A DNA stretch of 64,000 nt from Azotobacter vinelandii CA (GCF_000380335.1 NC_021149.1:4206501-4270500); one strand, 5' to 3'; positions 16,275 through 25,527 are shown, numbered from the stretch's first letter. Notes: generated by a model from the letters alone, not told the origin. Numbers and translations are program-made.

Positions 16275-16482
16275 GCGTCCCTGCTGGAAACGGATTTCGA
16301 AAACACCAGTGCGTTCCGATGGCTCGAAAACGACGCCCGGCACTTCGACTTTCATCTTTCATATCCCGGGAACGACGGTCTCGGATACGAATACGAGCCT
16401 TGGCATCGGTGTTTCGATACCGTCTGGAGCCATGACCGACGGACAGACCAACGAACCTCTCGGAACAAGGTTTCGACATGAT
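16275..16482 (+). pseudogene. Relic of a peptidase M15 / D-Ala-D-Ala carboxypeptidase (VanY-like) gene
   Basis: On the plus strand one frame reads LLETDFENTSAFRWLENDAR, then HFDFHLSYPGNDGLGYEYEP and WHRCF. The order TSAFRWL ... F-LSYP ... GY-YEPWH is the C-terminal zinc-binding end of VanY/M15 carboxypeptidases. No upstream part is found; the frame ends at a TGA near 16482. A fragment only, between the sulP relic and the sugar-porter gene. The stretch 16483-16600 shows nothing recognisable. Confidence 0.55.
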
Positions 16483-16600
16483 TCAGAACATATCGCCATT
16501 ATCGACCATCCTGGTCTGATCGCCGTGGCGACATGGATTCGGTTGCCTCCGATATCGCCAATGGCTCCATACCGTCTTGTCATTTCTGCAGTTATAAAAA

Positions 16601-18010
16601 TCAATGCTCGGTCTTTTGCTGAAATGGATAGAAACGATGCTCGCGCAACTCATGTTCTATCTGCTCCAGGCTCTTGCCGCGGGTTTCCGGTACGTAGCGC
16701 CAGATGAACAGCAGAGCCCCGGTGGAAATGGCGGCATACATCCAGAAAGTGTTTGCCGCTCCCAAGGCCGTGACCAGGCTCAGTGTGGTCAGCGTGACCA
16801 GCAGGTCGAAGAACCAGTGGCTGAAAGCACCCACGCTGGCCCCCTTGCCGCGTATGAACAACGGATAGACTTCCGAGTTGATCAACCAGATACAGACGCC
16901 GAAACCGCCACAGTTGAGCATCAGATAACCGGCCAGGCAGAGCACCACCAACCACTGTTCCAACGTGGTGGTCGGGCCGCCGCTTTGAAACAGCAATCCC
17001 ATGCCTATCAACGCAGCGATGGAGCCGGGAATCAACCACAGCAGGTAACGGCGCCGACCTATGCGGTCCACCAGTACACTGCCGAACCACGTCATCAATA
17101 CCACCAGAATGGTGCTACTGCCCGTGGCCAGCACAGCGGTATCAGTGGAAAAGCCAGCCTGGGTCAAAATCGTCGGAGCGTAATAAATCATCGCGTTGAC
17201 CCCGGTGATTTGCGAGAACATGGCAATGGCGCCACCGACGATAACGGCCGGCCGAATCCAGGGCAGACGCAAATCGCGCCAGGTTCCCTGCGGCTCGCGA
17301 CTGACAGTCTTGATCTCCTCCAACTCGCGCGCTGCCCAGTGGGCATCGCCGCGCACATGGGTCAGCACGCTCAGGGCAGCCGCTTCCCGACCGCGTACCA
17401 ATAGCCAACGCGGGCTTTCCGGCAGGATCGCCATGCCGGCCAACAATATCAACGCCGGTACGACTCCGAGCCCGAACATCCAGCGCCAGTGTTCTCCCAA
17501 CGCGAAACCGGTGAAATAAGCCACGGTGATACCGGTCATGACCATTAGCTGAAATAGCACGACCAACTTGCCACGGTGTTGCGGCGGTGCCACCTCAGCG
17601 ATATAGACAGGAATGATCTGCGTCGAACTGCCGGCGGAAAGACCGAGCAGAAAACGCGAGACCACCAGAAAGCCCACGCTGGGCGACAGCGCCGAAAGAA
17701 GCGAACCGAGAGCGAAGACCAAGCCCACGCCGATGATGGTACGCCGTCGGCCGATACGGTCGGAAATCGGACCGGTCAACAGGCAGCCGAACAACGCACC
17801 GAAGATAATGGCCCCCGTGACGAACTGTTTGAGTGTGTCGTTCAGCACGAAATCCTGGCTCAGCCCCAGCAGCGCGACACCGATAATCCCCGTGTCGTAG
17901 CCGAAGAGCAGGCCGCCCAACGCGGCTACGATAGCGATCAAGGCCGCCAGATCTTTACGCGCAGGCGCCACCTGAGCGGTTTGGTCGCTCGTGTAGGTTG
18001 AAGTTTGCAT
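16601..18010 (-). CDS. MFS sugar:proton symporter (sugar porter family)
   Basis: Sugar-porter-family permease (469 aa, 12 TM segments). Diagnostic motifs are FGYDTGIIGVALL in TM1, DRIGRRRTI after TM2, PVYIAEVAPPQHRGKLV after TM4, PESPRWLLVRGRE before the central loop, QITGVNAMIYYAPTI in TM7, DRIGRRRYLL after TM8 and YVPETRGKSLEQIE at the end. These define xylose/galactose/arabinose-type proton symporters; the sugar cannot be told. The start ATG is at 18010. The upstream leader (on the minus strand CAACGACAAGAAACGGGACC) resembles the leader before the nitronate-monooxygenase-like gene at 39834. It appears to stand alone among gene relics. Confidence 0.92.
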   Translation of the reverse strand: MQTSTYTSDQTAQVAPARKDLAALIAIVAALGGLLFGYDTGIIGVALLGLSQDFVLNDTLKQFVTGAIIFGALFGCLLTGPISDRIGRRRTIIGVGLVFALGSLLSALSPSVGFLVVSRFLLGLSAGSSTQIIPVYIAEVAPPQHRGKLVVLFQLMVMTGITVAYFTGFALGEHWRWMFGLGVVPALILLAGMAILPESPRWLLVRGREAAALSVLTHVRGDAHWAARELEEIKTVSREPQGTWRDLRLPWIRPAVIVGGAIAMFSQITGVNAMIYYAPTILTQAGFSTDTAVLATGSSTILVVLMTWFGSVLVDRIGRRRYLLWLIPGSIAALIGMGLLFQSGGPTTTLEQWLVVLCLAGYLMLNCGGFGVCIWLINSEVYPLFIRGKGASVGAFSHWFFDLLVTLTTLSLVTALGAANTFWMYAAISTGALLFIWRYVPETRGKSLEQIEHELREHRFYPFQQKTEH

Positions 18011-18716
18011 GGTTGGTCCCGTTTCTTGTCGTTGACATGCAAGCGTGCGAAGCCGCGATCGGTATTGCCCCGCGCGGTCCAGTCTTGGAAATACCGGATG
18101 AGTTGCCCAGCCGGATAGCCGAATATCCGCCGTCAGCGGAGGCGATTGTGAAAAGCCGTGCGGGAAGGATCGAACAAGCCGACAATTGATACCGTCGAGC
18201 GGGGATGGGAGGGATAACGACTCATCGAGAATTCCTCTGTTTGTCGGCCCCAGACCGACCTATTTTTATCTTTATTCTGCCTCTCGCCTTCGAGCCTTAT
18301 GGAAAGGCTGCCTGAAGAAGCGAGGGTCGAGGAAAATTACAACCAGATCGACACGATCGAACAAACCCATGACAACACGAAAACCTGTACTTTTTTGCAC
18401 ATCAGAAATAACCAATACCGCCTTTCAAGCTGTTAGCGCACTAAAACATGGTGAAAAATCAATGGATGGCTCGTAGCAATAGTTTCCGTAGACGTGCCGT
18501 ACAAGTGCACGGGACCGGAACCCTGCTATTTCTCGGAACCATCCATTGCGAGCGCTCCAATGATCGTGGAAAGACAAGTCTTCCGTTATCACGAACCTTC
18601 TACTTACGAAGCGATCAACCCTGGTGGCGAGAGTTGTAAAGTTGCCGAAAGACTCTTGAGGAACAACATCGGGTCGCGCACCGAGAACGGCTTACGAATT
18701 CATGATTCACCCTATT
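18011..18716. other. About 700 bases without a recognisable gene
   Basis: Several short open frames occur (for example 18186-18476 and 18494-18718, plus strand), but none has a convincing ribosome site or a recognisable motif, and base use is lower in GC than the neighbours. The part next to 18010 must hold the promoter of the sugar-porter gene. The rest looks like decayed intergenic DNA between mobile elements. Confidence 0.5.
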
Positions 18717-18889
18717 AGGTTCTCTGTTGACGTATCAGCGAAACCACGGCAGAGCAGCCGCAAAGGCCAGCATTCCCTTGAAATGGCTGGCCTGCTTCTC
18801 ATAACGCGTAGCAATCCGACGGTAGTACTTCAGCTTGCCGAACAGGCACTCGATCACACGATGCTCCCTGTAGAGATGGGCTTACGTCA
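18717..18889 (-). mobile_element. Internally deleted IS5-family element
   Basis: The minus strand encodes the last part of an IS5-family transposase (REHRVIECLFGKLKYYRRIA, TRYEKQASHFKGMLAFAAAL, PWFR, stop near 18737). The ends carry similar inverted repeats, GGTTCTCTGTTGACGTA on the left and, read inward from the right, GGTTCCGTTGACGTAA. So both termini are kept while most of the element is gone. It is about 170 bp and could only be moved in trans. Confidence 0.72.
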
Positions 18890-19028
18890 ACGGAACCCAG
18901 GAGCGGAATGGTGGCATGAAAATTGAAGTCTCGCCAAGGGAGCGTTCGCCGATGGAGAACGCTTCGGAGGCGGCCCTTTCAAGGTCTTTTGCTTTTCGAG
19001 GCTTCGCCGGAGCGCCCGCCCTGGGCTC

Positions 19029-20400
19029 CCACGCAGGAGCGCTCGTCGTTATACACAGCTCCAGTCCCCACAGGTCTATACCCAAAAGGGATTCGTGGAG
19101 AATGACGATGAACTGGGCAGAGGAAGAAATGCAGACCGCCGACCTGGGCGATGAGCGCCTGAATGTACGGGTAGCCAAGGTCCTGGAGCGGTTGGGAGCG
19201 CACCCGGGGAGCAGCATTCCCGCGGCCTGCCGGGGCTGGGCGGAAACGATGGCGGCCTATCGGTTCTTCGACCACGAGAAGGCAACATTCGAGACGGTGC
19301 TGACACCGCATCGGGATGCCACGCTGCAGCGCATGGAGTGTTGCCCGGTGGTGTTGCTGGTACAGGACACCACCGAGCTCGACAAGTGGGTGAGCCTGGG
19401 CCCCAAGGGCGTGGGCACGCTCAAGGAGCAGCAGAAATACCCGCGTCGGTTGCATCCGACCGTGGCCTTTACCCCAGAACGCATCTGCCTTGGGGTCGTG
19501 GAGGCCTTGTGGTGGAGCCGCGACGAACCGAGTCCGCGCAAGGCGCGTCGTGGCAAGGGTGTGGACGAGAAGGAGAGCCGGCGCTGGATCGACAGTTACC
19601 AGGCTAGCTGCGCGTTGCAGGGGCAGATCCCCAAAACGCAATTGGTGAACCTCGCCGATGCGGAAGGGGATCTGTATGAATGGTTCACCGAGTATGGCGC
19701 CGGGTCTGGGGCAACTCGCCGTCGAGGTCCGGGCACGCCCGAAGCGCCCGGCCCGGCAGGCCCGGGTCACGTTGCGTTCGGCCACTGTCGTGCTGCGTCC
19801 CCCCGCTCGAATCGGTCGCCACTTGCCGGAAGTCTCCGTCAATGCCGTGCTGGCCCGCGAAGAGAATCCTCCGGAGGGCGTCGAGCCGCTGGAGTGGCTG
19901 TTGCTGACCAGCTTGCCGGTGGGCAGCCTGGAACAGGCCTCTACGATTGTCGCCTGGTATGCCGTGCGCTGGTATATCGAGATTTACTTTCATGTCCTGA
20001 AAAACGGCTGTCAGATCAATTGCCTGCAACTGGAAACCGAGGAGCGGCTACTGCCTTGCATCGGGCTTTACCTGGTGGTTGCCTGGCGAGTGCTGTACAG
20101 CCTGATGCTCGGACGTGCCTGCCCGGAGCTGAATTGCGAGTTGATTTTCGAAGCCCGGGAGTGGCGGGCCGCCTACCTCGTGATCAAGCGCTGCCCACCG
20201 CTGCCGGTGCCACCTCGACTGGGCGAGATGGTTGAGTGGGTGGCCGGTCTGGGCGGCTATCTGGGGCGCAAACACGATGGCCCACCCGGCCCCAAGGCCA
20301 TGTGGATCGGATTGCAGCGATTGCGGGAGTTTGTCATTGCACTGGAAGCACGCGATGCGCTCGCCGGAACTTATGTATAACGACGAGCGCTCCTGCGTGG
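19029..20400 (+). mobile_element. IS4-family insertion sequence with perfect 27-bp ends
   Basis: Inverted repeats CCACGCAGGAGCGCTCGTCG plus TTATACA at 19029 and its complement ending at 20400 bound a 1372-bp element. It carries a single plus-strand transposase gene, which is broken. No target duplication is obvious in the flanks. Confidence 0.85.
19102..20380 (+). pseudogene. IS4-family (Tn5-like) transposase, deleted and frameshifted
   Basis: MTMNWAEEEMQTADLGDERL starts the N-terminal DNA-binding domain. PAACRGWAETMAAYRFFDHE, VVLLVQDTTELDKW and TQLVNLADAEGDLYEWF follow. Near 19690 the frame changes: the second part resumes as GLGQLAVEVRARPKRPARQA and contains EWLLLTSLPVGSLEQASTIV and WYIEIYFHVLKNGC, with the catalytic Glu, up to EARDALAGTYV. 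Relatives have roughly 35 more codons at the join, so a deletion caused the frameshift. Inactive. Confidence 0.83.
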
Positions 20401-20429
20401 CACGTTGCATGGCCGCGAGAGCCGAACGG

Positions 20430-20832
20430 TCACCGGCACAGATGGTCGATCAGGGTGCGCAACGTCGGCGAGGCCGCATCGTACTTGCGGAACACCATCA
20501 ACAACGAACGCCGCGCCCAGGGTTCGTCGGGAGTCACCATGCGCAGCCTGTGGCTGCGCAGGTACTGGCGCGCCACGCTGCGCGGCAGTACCGCCAGGCC
20601 CATGCCGGCCGAGACCAGCCGGCACATGCAGTCGAAGCTGCTGATGCGCACCCGCAGCTTCAGCGGCTTGCCCAGCGCCTCCGCCTCACGGGTCAGCAGG
20701 GCGTGCACCGAGCTTTCCAGGTGCGGGCCGACGAACTCGTGGTCCAGCACTTCCTCGAAGCGGATCGACTTGCGGGCGGCCAGCGGGTGTTCGGCGGGCA
20801 TCAACAGGGTCAGTTCGTCGTCGCGGTAGGGC
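20430..20832 (-). pseudogene. LysR regulator, C-terminal ligand-binding fragment
   Basis: On the minus strand the frame YRDDELTLLMPAEHPLAARK is followed by FEEVLDHEFVGPHLESSVHA and GMGLAVLPRSVARQYLRSHR. This is the second half of a LysR substrate-binding domain. Upstream of about 20832 the homology stops and no DNA-binding domain is found. The stop at 20430 lies 30 bases from the IS4 end. A truncated gene next to mobile DNA. Confidence 0.72.
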
Positions 20833-20912
20833 CGGGATCGCCGCCGGACGGTCGGGCGACAGCGCTCCCCGGTTTCCGACGTTGCACCATCGCAGCCACG
20901 GAAACCCTCGCC

Positions 20913-22358
20913 TCACTCGTGATGCACCCCTGCCCGCTTGAGCAGTTGCCTGCAGCGTTCGGACAGGTGCAGCACGCGCAGGTGCTTGCCGGCCTTGGCG
21001 TAGCGCTCGCGCAGGGTCTTCAGCGCGGCGATGGCCGAGTAGTCGACGAAGCTCAGGTGGCGGCAATCCAGGGTCACCTGGGGCGGGTCGCCGGCGGGGT
21101 CGAACTGGTCGAGGAAGGGCGTCGTGGAGGCGAAGAACAGCGTGCCGTGCAGGCGGTAGAGCTTGCTGCCGTCGGCCTCCTGATGGGTATCGGCGTACAG
21201 CTCGCGGGCCTGCTGCCAGGCGAAGTTAAGCGCGGCGACGACGATTCCGCAGAGCACGGCGGTGGCCAGGTCGGTGAACACCGTGACGACCGTCACCACG
21301 AGGATCACCAGCGCGTCGTTCAGCGGCACCTTGTCGAGCACCCGCAGCGAGGCCCAGGCAAAGGTCCGCTGCGCCACCACGAACATCACCCCGACCAGCG
21401 CGGCGAGCGGGATGCGCTCGATCAGCGGCGAAAGGAACAGCACGAAGAGCAGGATCATCACCCCGGCGACCACCCCGGAAAGCCGGCCGCGGCCGCCGGA
21501 GCTCAGGTTGATCATGGTCTGGCCGATCATCGCGCAGCCGCCCATGCCGCCGAACAGGCCGGACACCAGGTTGGCCGCGCCCAAGGCCGCACACTCGCGG
21601 TCCGGGTAACCGCGGCTCTCGGTGATCTCGTCGGTGAGGTTCAGGGTCAACAGGGTTTCCAGCAGGCCGACCAGCGCCATCAGCACCGCGTAGGGCGCGA
21701 TTATGCCCAGGGTTTCCAGGCTCCAGGGCACGTCCGGCACGGCCAGGACGGGCAGGCCACCGGCGATGCGCGCCATGTCGCCGAGTGTGCGGGTCGGCAG
21801 GCCGAGCAGCCAGACCAGCAGGCCGACGCCGAGGATCGCCACCAGCGCCGGCGGCACGGCGCGGGTCAGGCGCGGCAACAGGTAGACGATGGCCATGGTT
21901 GCCGCCACCAGCCCGAGCATCAGGTAGAGCGGCATGCCGCTCAGCCAGGCCCCGCCGGCCTTGAAGTGCTCCAACTGGGCCAGGGCGATGATGATCGCCA
22001 GGCCGTTGACGAAGCCGAGCATCACCGGATGCGGCACCATGCGCACCAGCTTGCCCAGGCGCAGCAGGCCGAAGGCGACCATGATCAGCCCGCCGAGCAG
22101 CACGGTGGCGAGCAGGTACTGCACGCCGTGCTGCACCACCAGCGCGACGATCACCACGGCCATCGAGCCGGCGGCGCCGGACACCATGCCCGGACGGCCG
22201 CCGAACAGGGCGGTCAGGGTGCAGATGATGAAGGCGCCGTACAGCCCCATCAGTGGATTGAGGTGGGCGACCAGAGCGAAGGCGATGCACTCGGGCACCA
22301 AGGCGAAGGACGTGGTGAGTCCGGCCAGGACATCGGCACGCAGGGATTTCGGTTTCAT
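20913..22358 (-). CDS. SulP-family anion transporter (sulfate/bicarbonate permease) with STAS domain
   Basis: SulP permease of 481 aa. It has the N-terminal transport domain with about 12 hydrophobic spans (SFALVPECIAFALVAHLNPL, PGMVSGAAGSMAVVIVAL, ECAALGAANLVSGLFGGMGG, TMINLSSGGRGRLSGVVAGV). A C-terminal cytoplasmic STAS domain covers about 385-481 (VTLDCRHLSFVDYSAIAALK). In bacteria such proteins carry sulfate, bicarbonate or dicarboxylates; the sequence does not tell which. ATG at 22358. A decayed second copy of part of this gene is found at 16154-16265. The upstream region has a palindromic repeat at 22586-22652. Confidence 0.92.
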   Translation of the reverse strand: MKPKSLRADVLAGLTTSFALVPECIAFALVAHLNPLMGLYGAFIICTLTALFGGRPGMVSGAAGSMAVVIVALVVQHGVQYLLATVLLGGLIMVAFGLLRLGKLVRMVPHPVMLGFVNGLAIIIALAQLEHFKAGGAWLSGMPLYLMLGLVAATMAIVYLLPRLTRAVPPALVAILGVGLLVWLLGLPTRTLGDMARIAGGLPVLAVPDVPWSLETLGIIAPYAVLMALVGLLETLLTLNLTDEITESRGYPDRECAALGAANLVSGLFGGMGGCAMIGQTMINLSSGGRGRLSGVVAGVMILLFVLFLSPLIERIPLAALVGVMFVVAQRTFAWASLRVLDKVPLNDALVILVVTVVTVFTDLATAVLCGIVVAALNFAWQQARELYADTHQEADGSKLYRLHGTLFFASTTPFLDQFDPAGDPPQVTLDCRHLSFVDYSAIAALKTLRERYAKAGKHLRVLHLSERCRQLLKRAGVHHE

Positions 22359-22585
22359 GGCTTACCTGAAAACGGTTGGCCGGCGGAGCCGGTCGCGGGA
22401 GATGCTGGAAAAAGGCCTCGGATGTTACGGATTCGAGGAGAACGGGGCCAGCCATCGGATGGCCGCCCTCCCCGCGCGACAGCCTTCCGCATCCGGAGCG
22501 TTTCGGACGTCCATTGCCGGCTCTTTCGAGGCCTTGCACTTTCCCTCTGGGGAATAGCCCGAGAAGTGAAGCCGATGGCGCCTCG

Positions 22586-22652
22586 GCAGGAATGCATTCA
22601 TTCGCGATGCTGCCGGTCTCGCCGATGAGCACGGATGAATCCGTTCCTACGC
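22586..22652. repeat. REP/ERIC-like intergenic palindrome
   Basis: The left arm (GCAGGAATGCATTCATTCGC) and the right arm (CGGATGAATCCGTTCCTACG) are imperfect inverted copies around a centre containing CCGGTCTCGCCGATGAGC. Its inner and right part recurs at 26027-26066, and the arm style (GGAAT-CATTC ... GAATCCG-TCC) is common in pseudomonad intergenic palindromes. It lies in the 473-bp gap upstream of sulP, which otherwise shows nothing recognisable. Confidence 0.6.
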
Positions 22653-22831
22653 TCCCGGTTCACCGGCGAACAACCGATTGGCGCTCGCTCGAGGAGCGGT
22701 CCCCCGAATAAGCCACGCGGCTCCGACTGTGGCATGCTCGCCCGGCAACGGCGGTGCGAGGAGGCACGATTACATCGCTCATCGCCATCCGGCACAGCCA
22801 CCCGACACTTCCATCCCCGGTCAGGCCACAG

Positions 22832-23467
22832 GTGAACAGCCCAGCGATCCTTCGAGACATCCCCCGAGAACTCCGCACCGAGCGCCTGACGCTCCGATGT
22901 CCGCGCGAAGGCGACGGCATCCGGGTCCACGAAGCGGTGGTGGAGAGCCTGGCGGCGCTGCGGGCCTGGCCGGCCTCGTTGCCCTGGGCGCTGGCCGAAC
23001 CCTCCCGCGACGCCTCGGAAACCTTCTGCCGGGAGAGTGCGGCCCGTTTCATCGAGCGAACGATGCTGGTCTACCTGGCCTTCGATCCGGATGGTCTTTT
23101 CGTCGCCAGCACCAGCCTGCACAACATCGACTGGGCGATTCCGAAATTCGAAATCGGCTTCTGGTGCCGAACGAGCCGGCAGCGCCAGGGCCTCATGACG
23201 GAAGCGGTGAGGAAGCTGCTGGATCATGCGACCGGCGAACTCCACGCCAAGCGCGTGGGCGCACTCACCGACGAGAAAAACCTAGCGAGTCGAGCCGTCT
23301 GCCTGTCCGCCGGCATGCGACTGGAAGGCGTGCTGCGCAACGAACGCCGCAGCCCGACCGGCGAGTTGCGCAACACCTGCGTCTACGCCACCGTGCGAGA
23401 CGAAGACCGATCCTTGCATCAGGCGAATACGAAAGCCCGCATGGCTTCCAGGAAAAGAAAGGAATGA
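22832..23467 (+). CDS. GNAT-family N-acetyltransferase (RimJ/RimL-like)
   Basis: Acetyltransferase_3-type GNAT protein (211 aa from GTG at 22832; an upstream ATG-type start at 22754 would add 26 residues that look unlike the family). It begins near LRTERLTLRCPREGDGIRVH, has IPKFEIGFWCRTSRQRQGLM with the acetyl-CoA-binding loop, and ends with SRAVCLSAGMRLEGVLRNER typical of RimJ/RimL or YdaF. It probably acetylates an amino group of a protein or small molecule. It overlaps the next gene by four bases (ATGA), so it is part of a three-gene unit. Confidence 0.82.
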   Translation: MNSPAILRDIPRELRTERLTLRCPREGDGIRVHEAVVESLAALRAWPASLPWALAEPSRDASETFCRESAARFIERTMLVYLAFDPDGLFVASTSLHNIDWAIPKFEIGFWCRTSRQRQGLMTEAVRKLLDHATGELHAKRVGALTDEKNLASRAVCLSAGMRLEGVLRNERRSPTGELRNTCVYATVRDEDRSLHQANTKARMASRKRKE

Positions 23468-24198
23468 GAGGAATAATAAGCGCCGAGCAGGTCATAAGAG
23501 ACCATGCCGACTCCATCGGCATCGATATCCATGGCATAGGCGTAAGGAATCGGGTCATAGTTTCCTGGCTGCCGCACATAGTGAACAGACTCAGTGCGGC
23601 CATTGAAACGAACAAGTGCACGAACTGGCTGTATCCGGGCAACCCGCTTTATTCGAACGAGAACGTGAGCGTTGCCCATATACGCCCGGGAGCCCCGGCA
23701 GCCGCGATCTATCTGGAGCTGTTGATAGCCTGCGGAGCCGAGCAGGTCATAACGATAGGTTATGCCGGCGCCCTGTCCGAAAGCGTATCGATAGGCGACG
23801 TCGTAATGCCGGGCTGGTTCGTCAGCTCCGAAGGAACATCCCGCCACTATGTCACGGAAACCGAGAACATCGAGCCATCGGCCAGGCTGATGAGGTCGCT
23901 GACGAAGGCTTCGCACGATCATGGGCTAAGCATGAGAGAAGGTGGCTGCTGGAGCACGGATGCGCTGTTCCGCGAGACGGAAAGCGATATAGAAAGACAT
24001 GCCCGCAAGGCACTGTGCGTGGACATGGAATCCTCCGCATGCGTTGCCGTCGGCAACTTCCGAAACATCGAAATATGCTCGCTGTTGGTCGTGAGCGATA
24101 GCGTGTGGGGAGGCGAATGGCGGAAGGGATTCAAAAGCGAACGGCTCAAGGAGTCGGTGGACAAGATAGTGGCCATGATGAGCGAACACTCCGTCTAA
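23464..24198 (+). CDS. Nucleoside phosphorylase-like protein (PNP/UDP family)
   Basis: 244 aa. Family marks are VNRLSAAIETNKC, LYSNENVSVAHIRPGAPAAA, LLIACGAEQVITIGYAGALS with the phosphate/ribose-binding glycines, GDVVMPGWFVSSEGTSRHYV, LCVDMESSACVAVGNF (the MESSA motif that contacts ribose) and LLVVSDSVWGGEW. It thus resembles uridine/purine nucleoside phosphorylases or futalosine/MTA nucleosidases. Codon use is less GC-rich than in neighbouring genes, which hints at recent acquisition. It is coupled by ATGA to the GNAT gene and followed by a PhyH-type oxygenase, a setting more like small-molecule modification than nucleotide salvage. Confidence 0.82.
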   Translation: MRGIISAEQVIRDHADSIGIDIHGIGVRNRVIVSWLPHIVNRLSAAIETNKCTNWLYPGNPLYSNENVSVAHIRPGAPAAAIYLELLIACGAEQVITIGYAGALSESVSIGDVVMPGWFVSSEGTSRHYVTETENIEPSARLMRSLTKASHDHGLSMREGGCWSTDALFRETESDIERHARKALCVDMESSACVAVGNFRNIEICSLLVVSDSVWGGEWRKGFKSERLKESVDKIVAMMSEHSV

Positions 24199-24246
24199 CG
24201 AGATAGAACTGCCAAGAACCCGCCCTCAGTCCAACATTTACCCGGC

Positions 24247-25032
24247 ATGAATGAAGGAATCCCCAATCACCCCATGGACACCCCGATGAACTTCGCAGAA
24301 CAAGGTTTCACCCTGCTCCGGGATCTGCTTTCGCACGACGAACTCGACCTGGCCCGCACGCTCGCCGACGCAACGATATCCCGCTACCGGAGCCGGGAAA
24401 CGTCCGTCGTATCGGGCTCGGTGAGCATCGCGGACGTCACGCGGCAACATCCCGCCCGCAACCCCGATATCCGGGCGGAAGCCTTCGGTAACGAGCCCTT
24501 CATCATTGGCGACATCCTGTCCCTGGAGCCATGCTTCAGCCTGCTGCTCCGCAAGCCGGAAATCTGGACGAACGCCGCCGACCTGCTGGGCTACCCCATG
24601 GGCGAGGTGGTGCTGCACATGTCCAACATCACGCGCAAGCCCGCCGGCATCGGTCCGGCCATCGGCTGGCATCGCGACTGCACGAACACCTACTTCGCCT
24701 CCGACGACGAGCGGACGATCAGGATGCTGCTGCCACTCCAGGAAATGTCCAGCCGCAATGGCGGCACCGCCGTCCTGTCCGGCTCGCACCTGCACATGGA
24801 AAGCACGCCGCAGGACCTGTCGGCGGCCATCTGTCCCGTGGTGAGTCCAGGCTCGGCCCTGGTCATCGACAGCAAGGTGCTGCACGGCGGCACGCCGAAC
24901 CGCAGCGAACTCGACCGGGACGTCATCATCCTGCAGTTCGGCGTCCGCTCCTCGCCGCTCCGCCACCGGGCCGAAGAATGCCTTTCCCTGTGCGGGCTGG
25001 ATGAGGTCGTGCGATTCGCGGGAAGTCTGTGA
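24247..25032 (+). CDS. Phytanoyl-CoA dioxygenase (PhyH)-family Fe(II)/2-oxoglutarate oxygenase
   Basis: 261 aa. The iron-binding facial triad is visible as WHRDCTN (His and Asp) and VLHGGTPNRS (distal His, with Arg for 2-oxoglutarate). Other marks are LPLQEMSSRNGGTAVLSGSH and LQFGVRSSPLRHR. Members hydroxylate or halogenate small molecules. ATG at 24247, with further in-frame ATGs at 24274 and 24286; none has a strong ribosome site. It is 48 bases after the phosphorylase gene, so these three genes probably form one unit. The substrate is unknown. Confidence 0.83.
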   Translation: MNEGIPNHPMDTPMNFAEQGFTLLRDLLSHDELDLARTLADATISRYRSRETSVVSGSVSIADVTRQHPARNPDIRAEAFGNEPFIIGDILSLEPCFSLLLRKPEIWTNAADLLGYPMGEVVLHMSNITRKPAGIGPAIGWHRDCTNTYFASDDERTIRMLLPLQEMSSRNGGTAVLSGSHLHMESTPQDLSAAICPVVSPGSALVIDSKVLHGGTPNRSELDRDVIILQFGVRSSPLRHRAEECLSLCGLDEVVRFAGSL

Positions 25033-25107
25033 TCCGGGTTTTCAAGAGAACCTGATCGTCGGCACCTGCGATTGCGAGCCGTGATGTGATAAGTCACACT
25101 GCACCCC

Positions 25108-25527
25108 ATGATCATCGGTTTCCAGCACAAGGGCCTTCGCCTCTTTTACGAAACGGGCTCGACCAAGGGGATTCGCGCCGATCATGCCAAGCGCCTGGCC
25201 CGCATGCTGGCCTTCATGGATCGAGCCACAGCACCGGGAGACCTCGACCTTCCGGGCTGGAGACTCCACCCCCTCAAGGGCACATCTAAAAACTACCTGC
25301 GTGGTCATCGCTGCGTTAAAAACAGGCTCAAAATGCTCATTTACAGCTCGTAAACTCCGCTTTTTCACCTGTTTTTGCCTTGCGCTGACTGCCTCGCCTA
25401 CGTTTTTAGAGGTGCCCTCAAAGGGGATCGCGCGGAGTTCTGGTCGCTGACCGTCAGCGGCAATTGGCGGATGATTTTCCGCTTTGCCGGCAACGATATC
25501 GAACTGGTCGACTACCTCGACTATCAC
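25108..25527 (+). pseudogene. higB: HigB/RelE-type toxin gene split by a MITE
   Basis: The first part reads MIIGFQHKGLRLFYETGSTK, DHAKRLARMLAFMDRATAPG and LHPLKG. The second part, after 25421, reads GDRAEFWSLTVSGNWRMIFR and FAGNDIELVDYLDYH before a stop. Removing the 140-bp insert plus one TCAA copy restores one continuous HigB-like ORF of about 92 residues (HPLKGDRAEFWSLTVSGNWR is the core RelE/HigB strand). As it stands, translation runs into the insert and ends at 25353. HigB-type toxins are ribosome-dependent mRNases; this copy lacks the C-terminal catalytic strand and should be inactive. The antitoxin gene follows. Confidence 0.85.
25278..25417. mobile_element. 140-bp MITE with TCAA target duplication
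   Basis: Terminal inverted repeats GGGCACATCTAAAAAC (left) and, read inward from the right, GGGCACCTCTAAAAAC bound a 140-bp non-coding element. The target site TCAA is duplicated at 25274-25277 and 25418-25421. The TIR style and the 4-bp target fit an IS5-type transposase acting in trans. It sits inside the toxin gene. Confidence 0.88.

Noticed and set aside
16093-16707. Plus-strand frame of about 200 codons
   Set aside because: It joins pieces of the IS3 end, the sulP relic and the M15 relic in no meaningful frame.
20232-22628. Long plus-strand open frame (about 800 codons) across the sulP region
   Set aside because: It is Gln/Arg/His-rich without any motif, and the minus strand has a textbook SulP protein; a GC-rich shadow frame.
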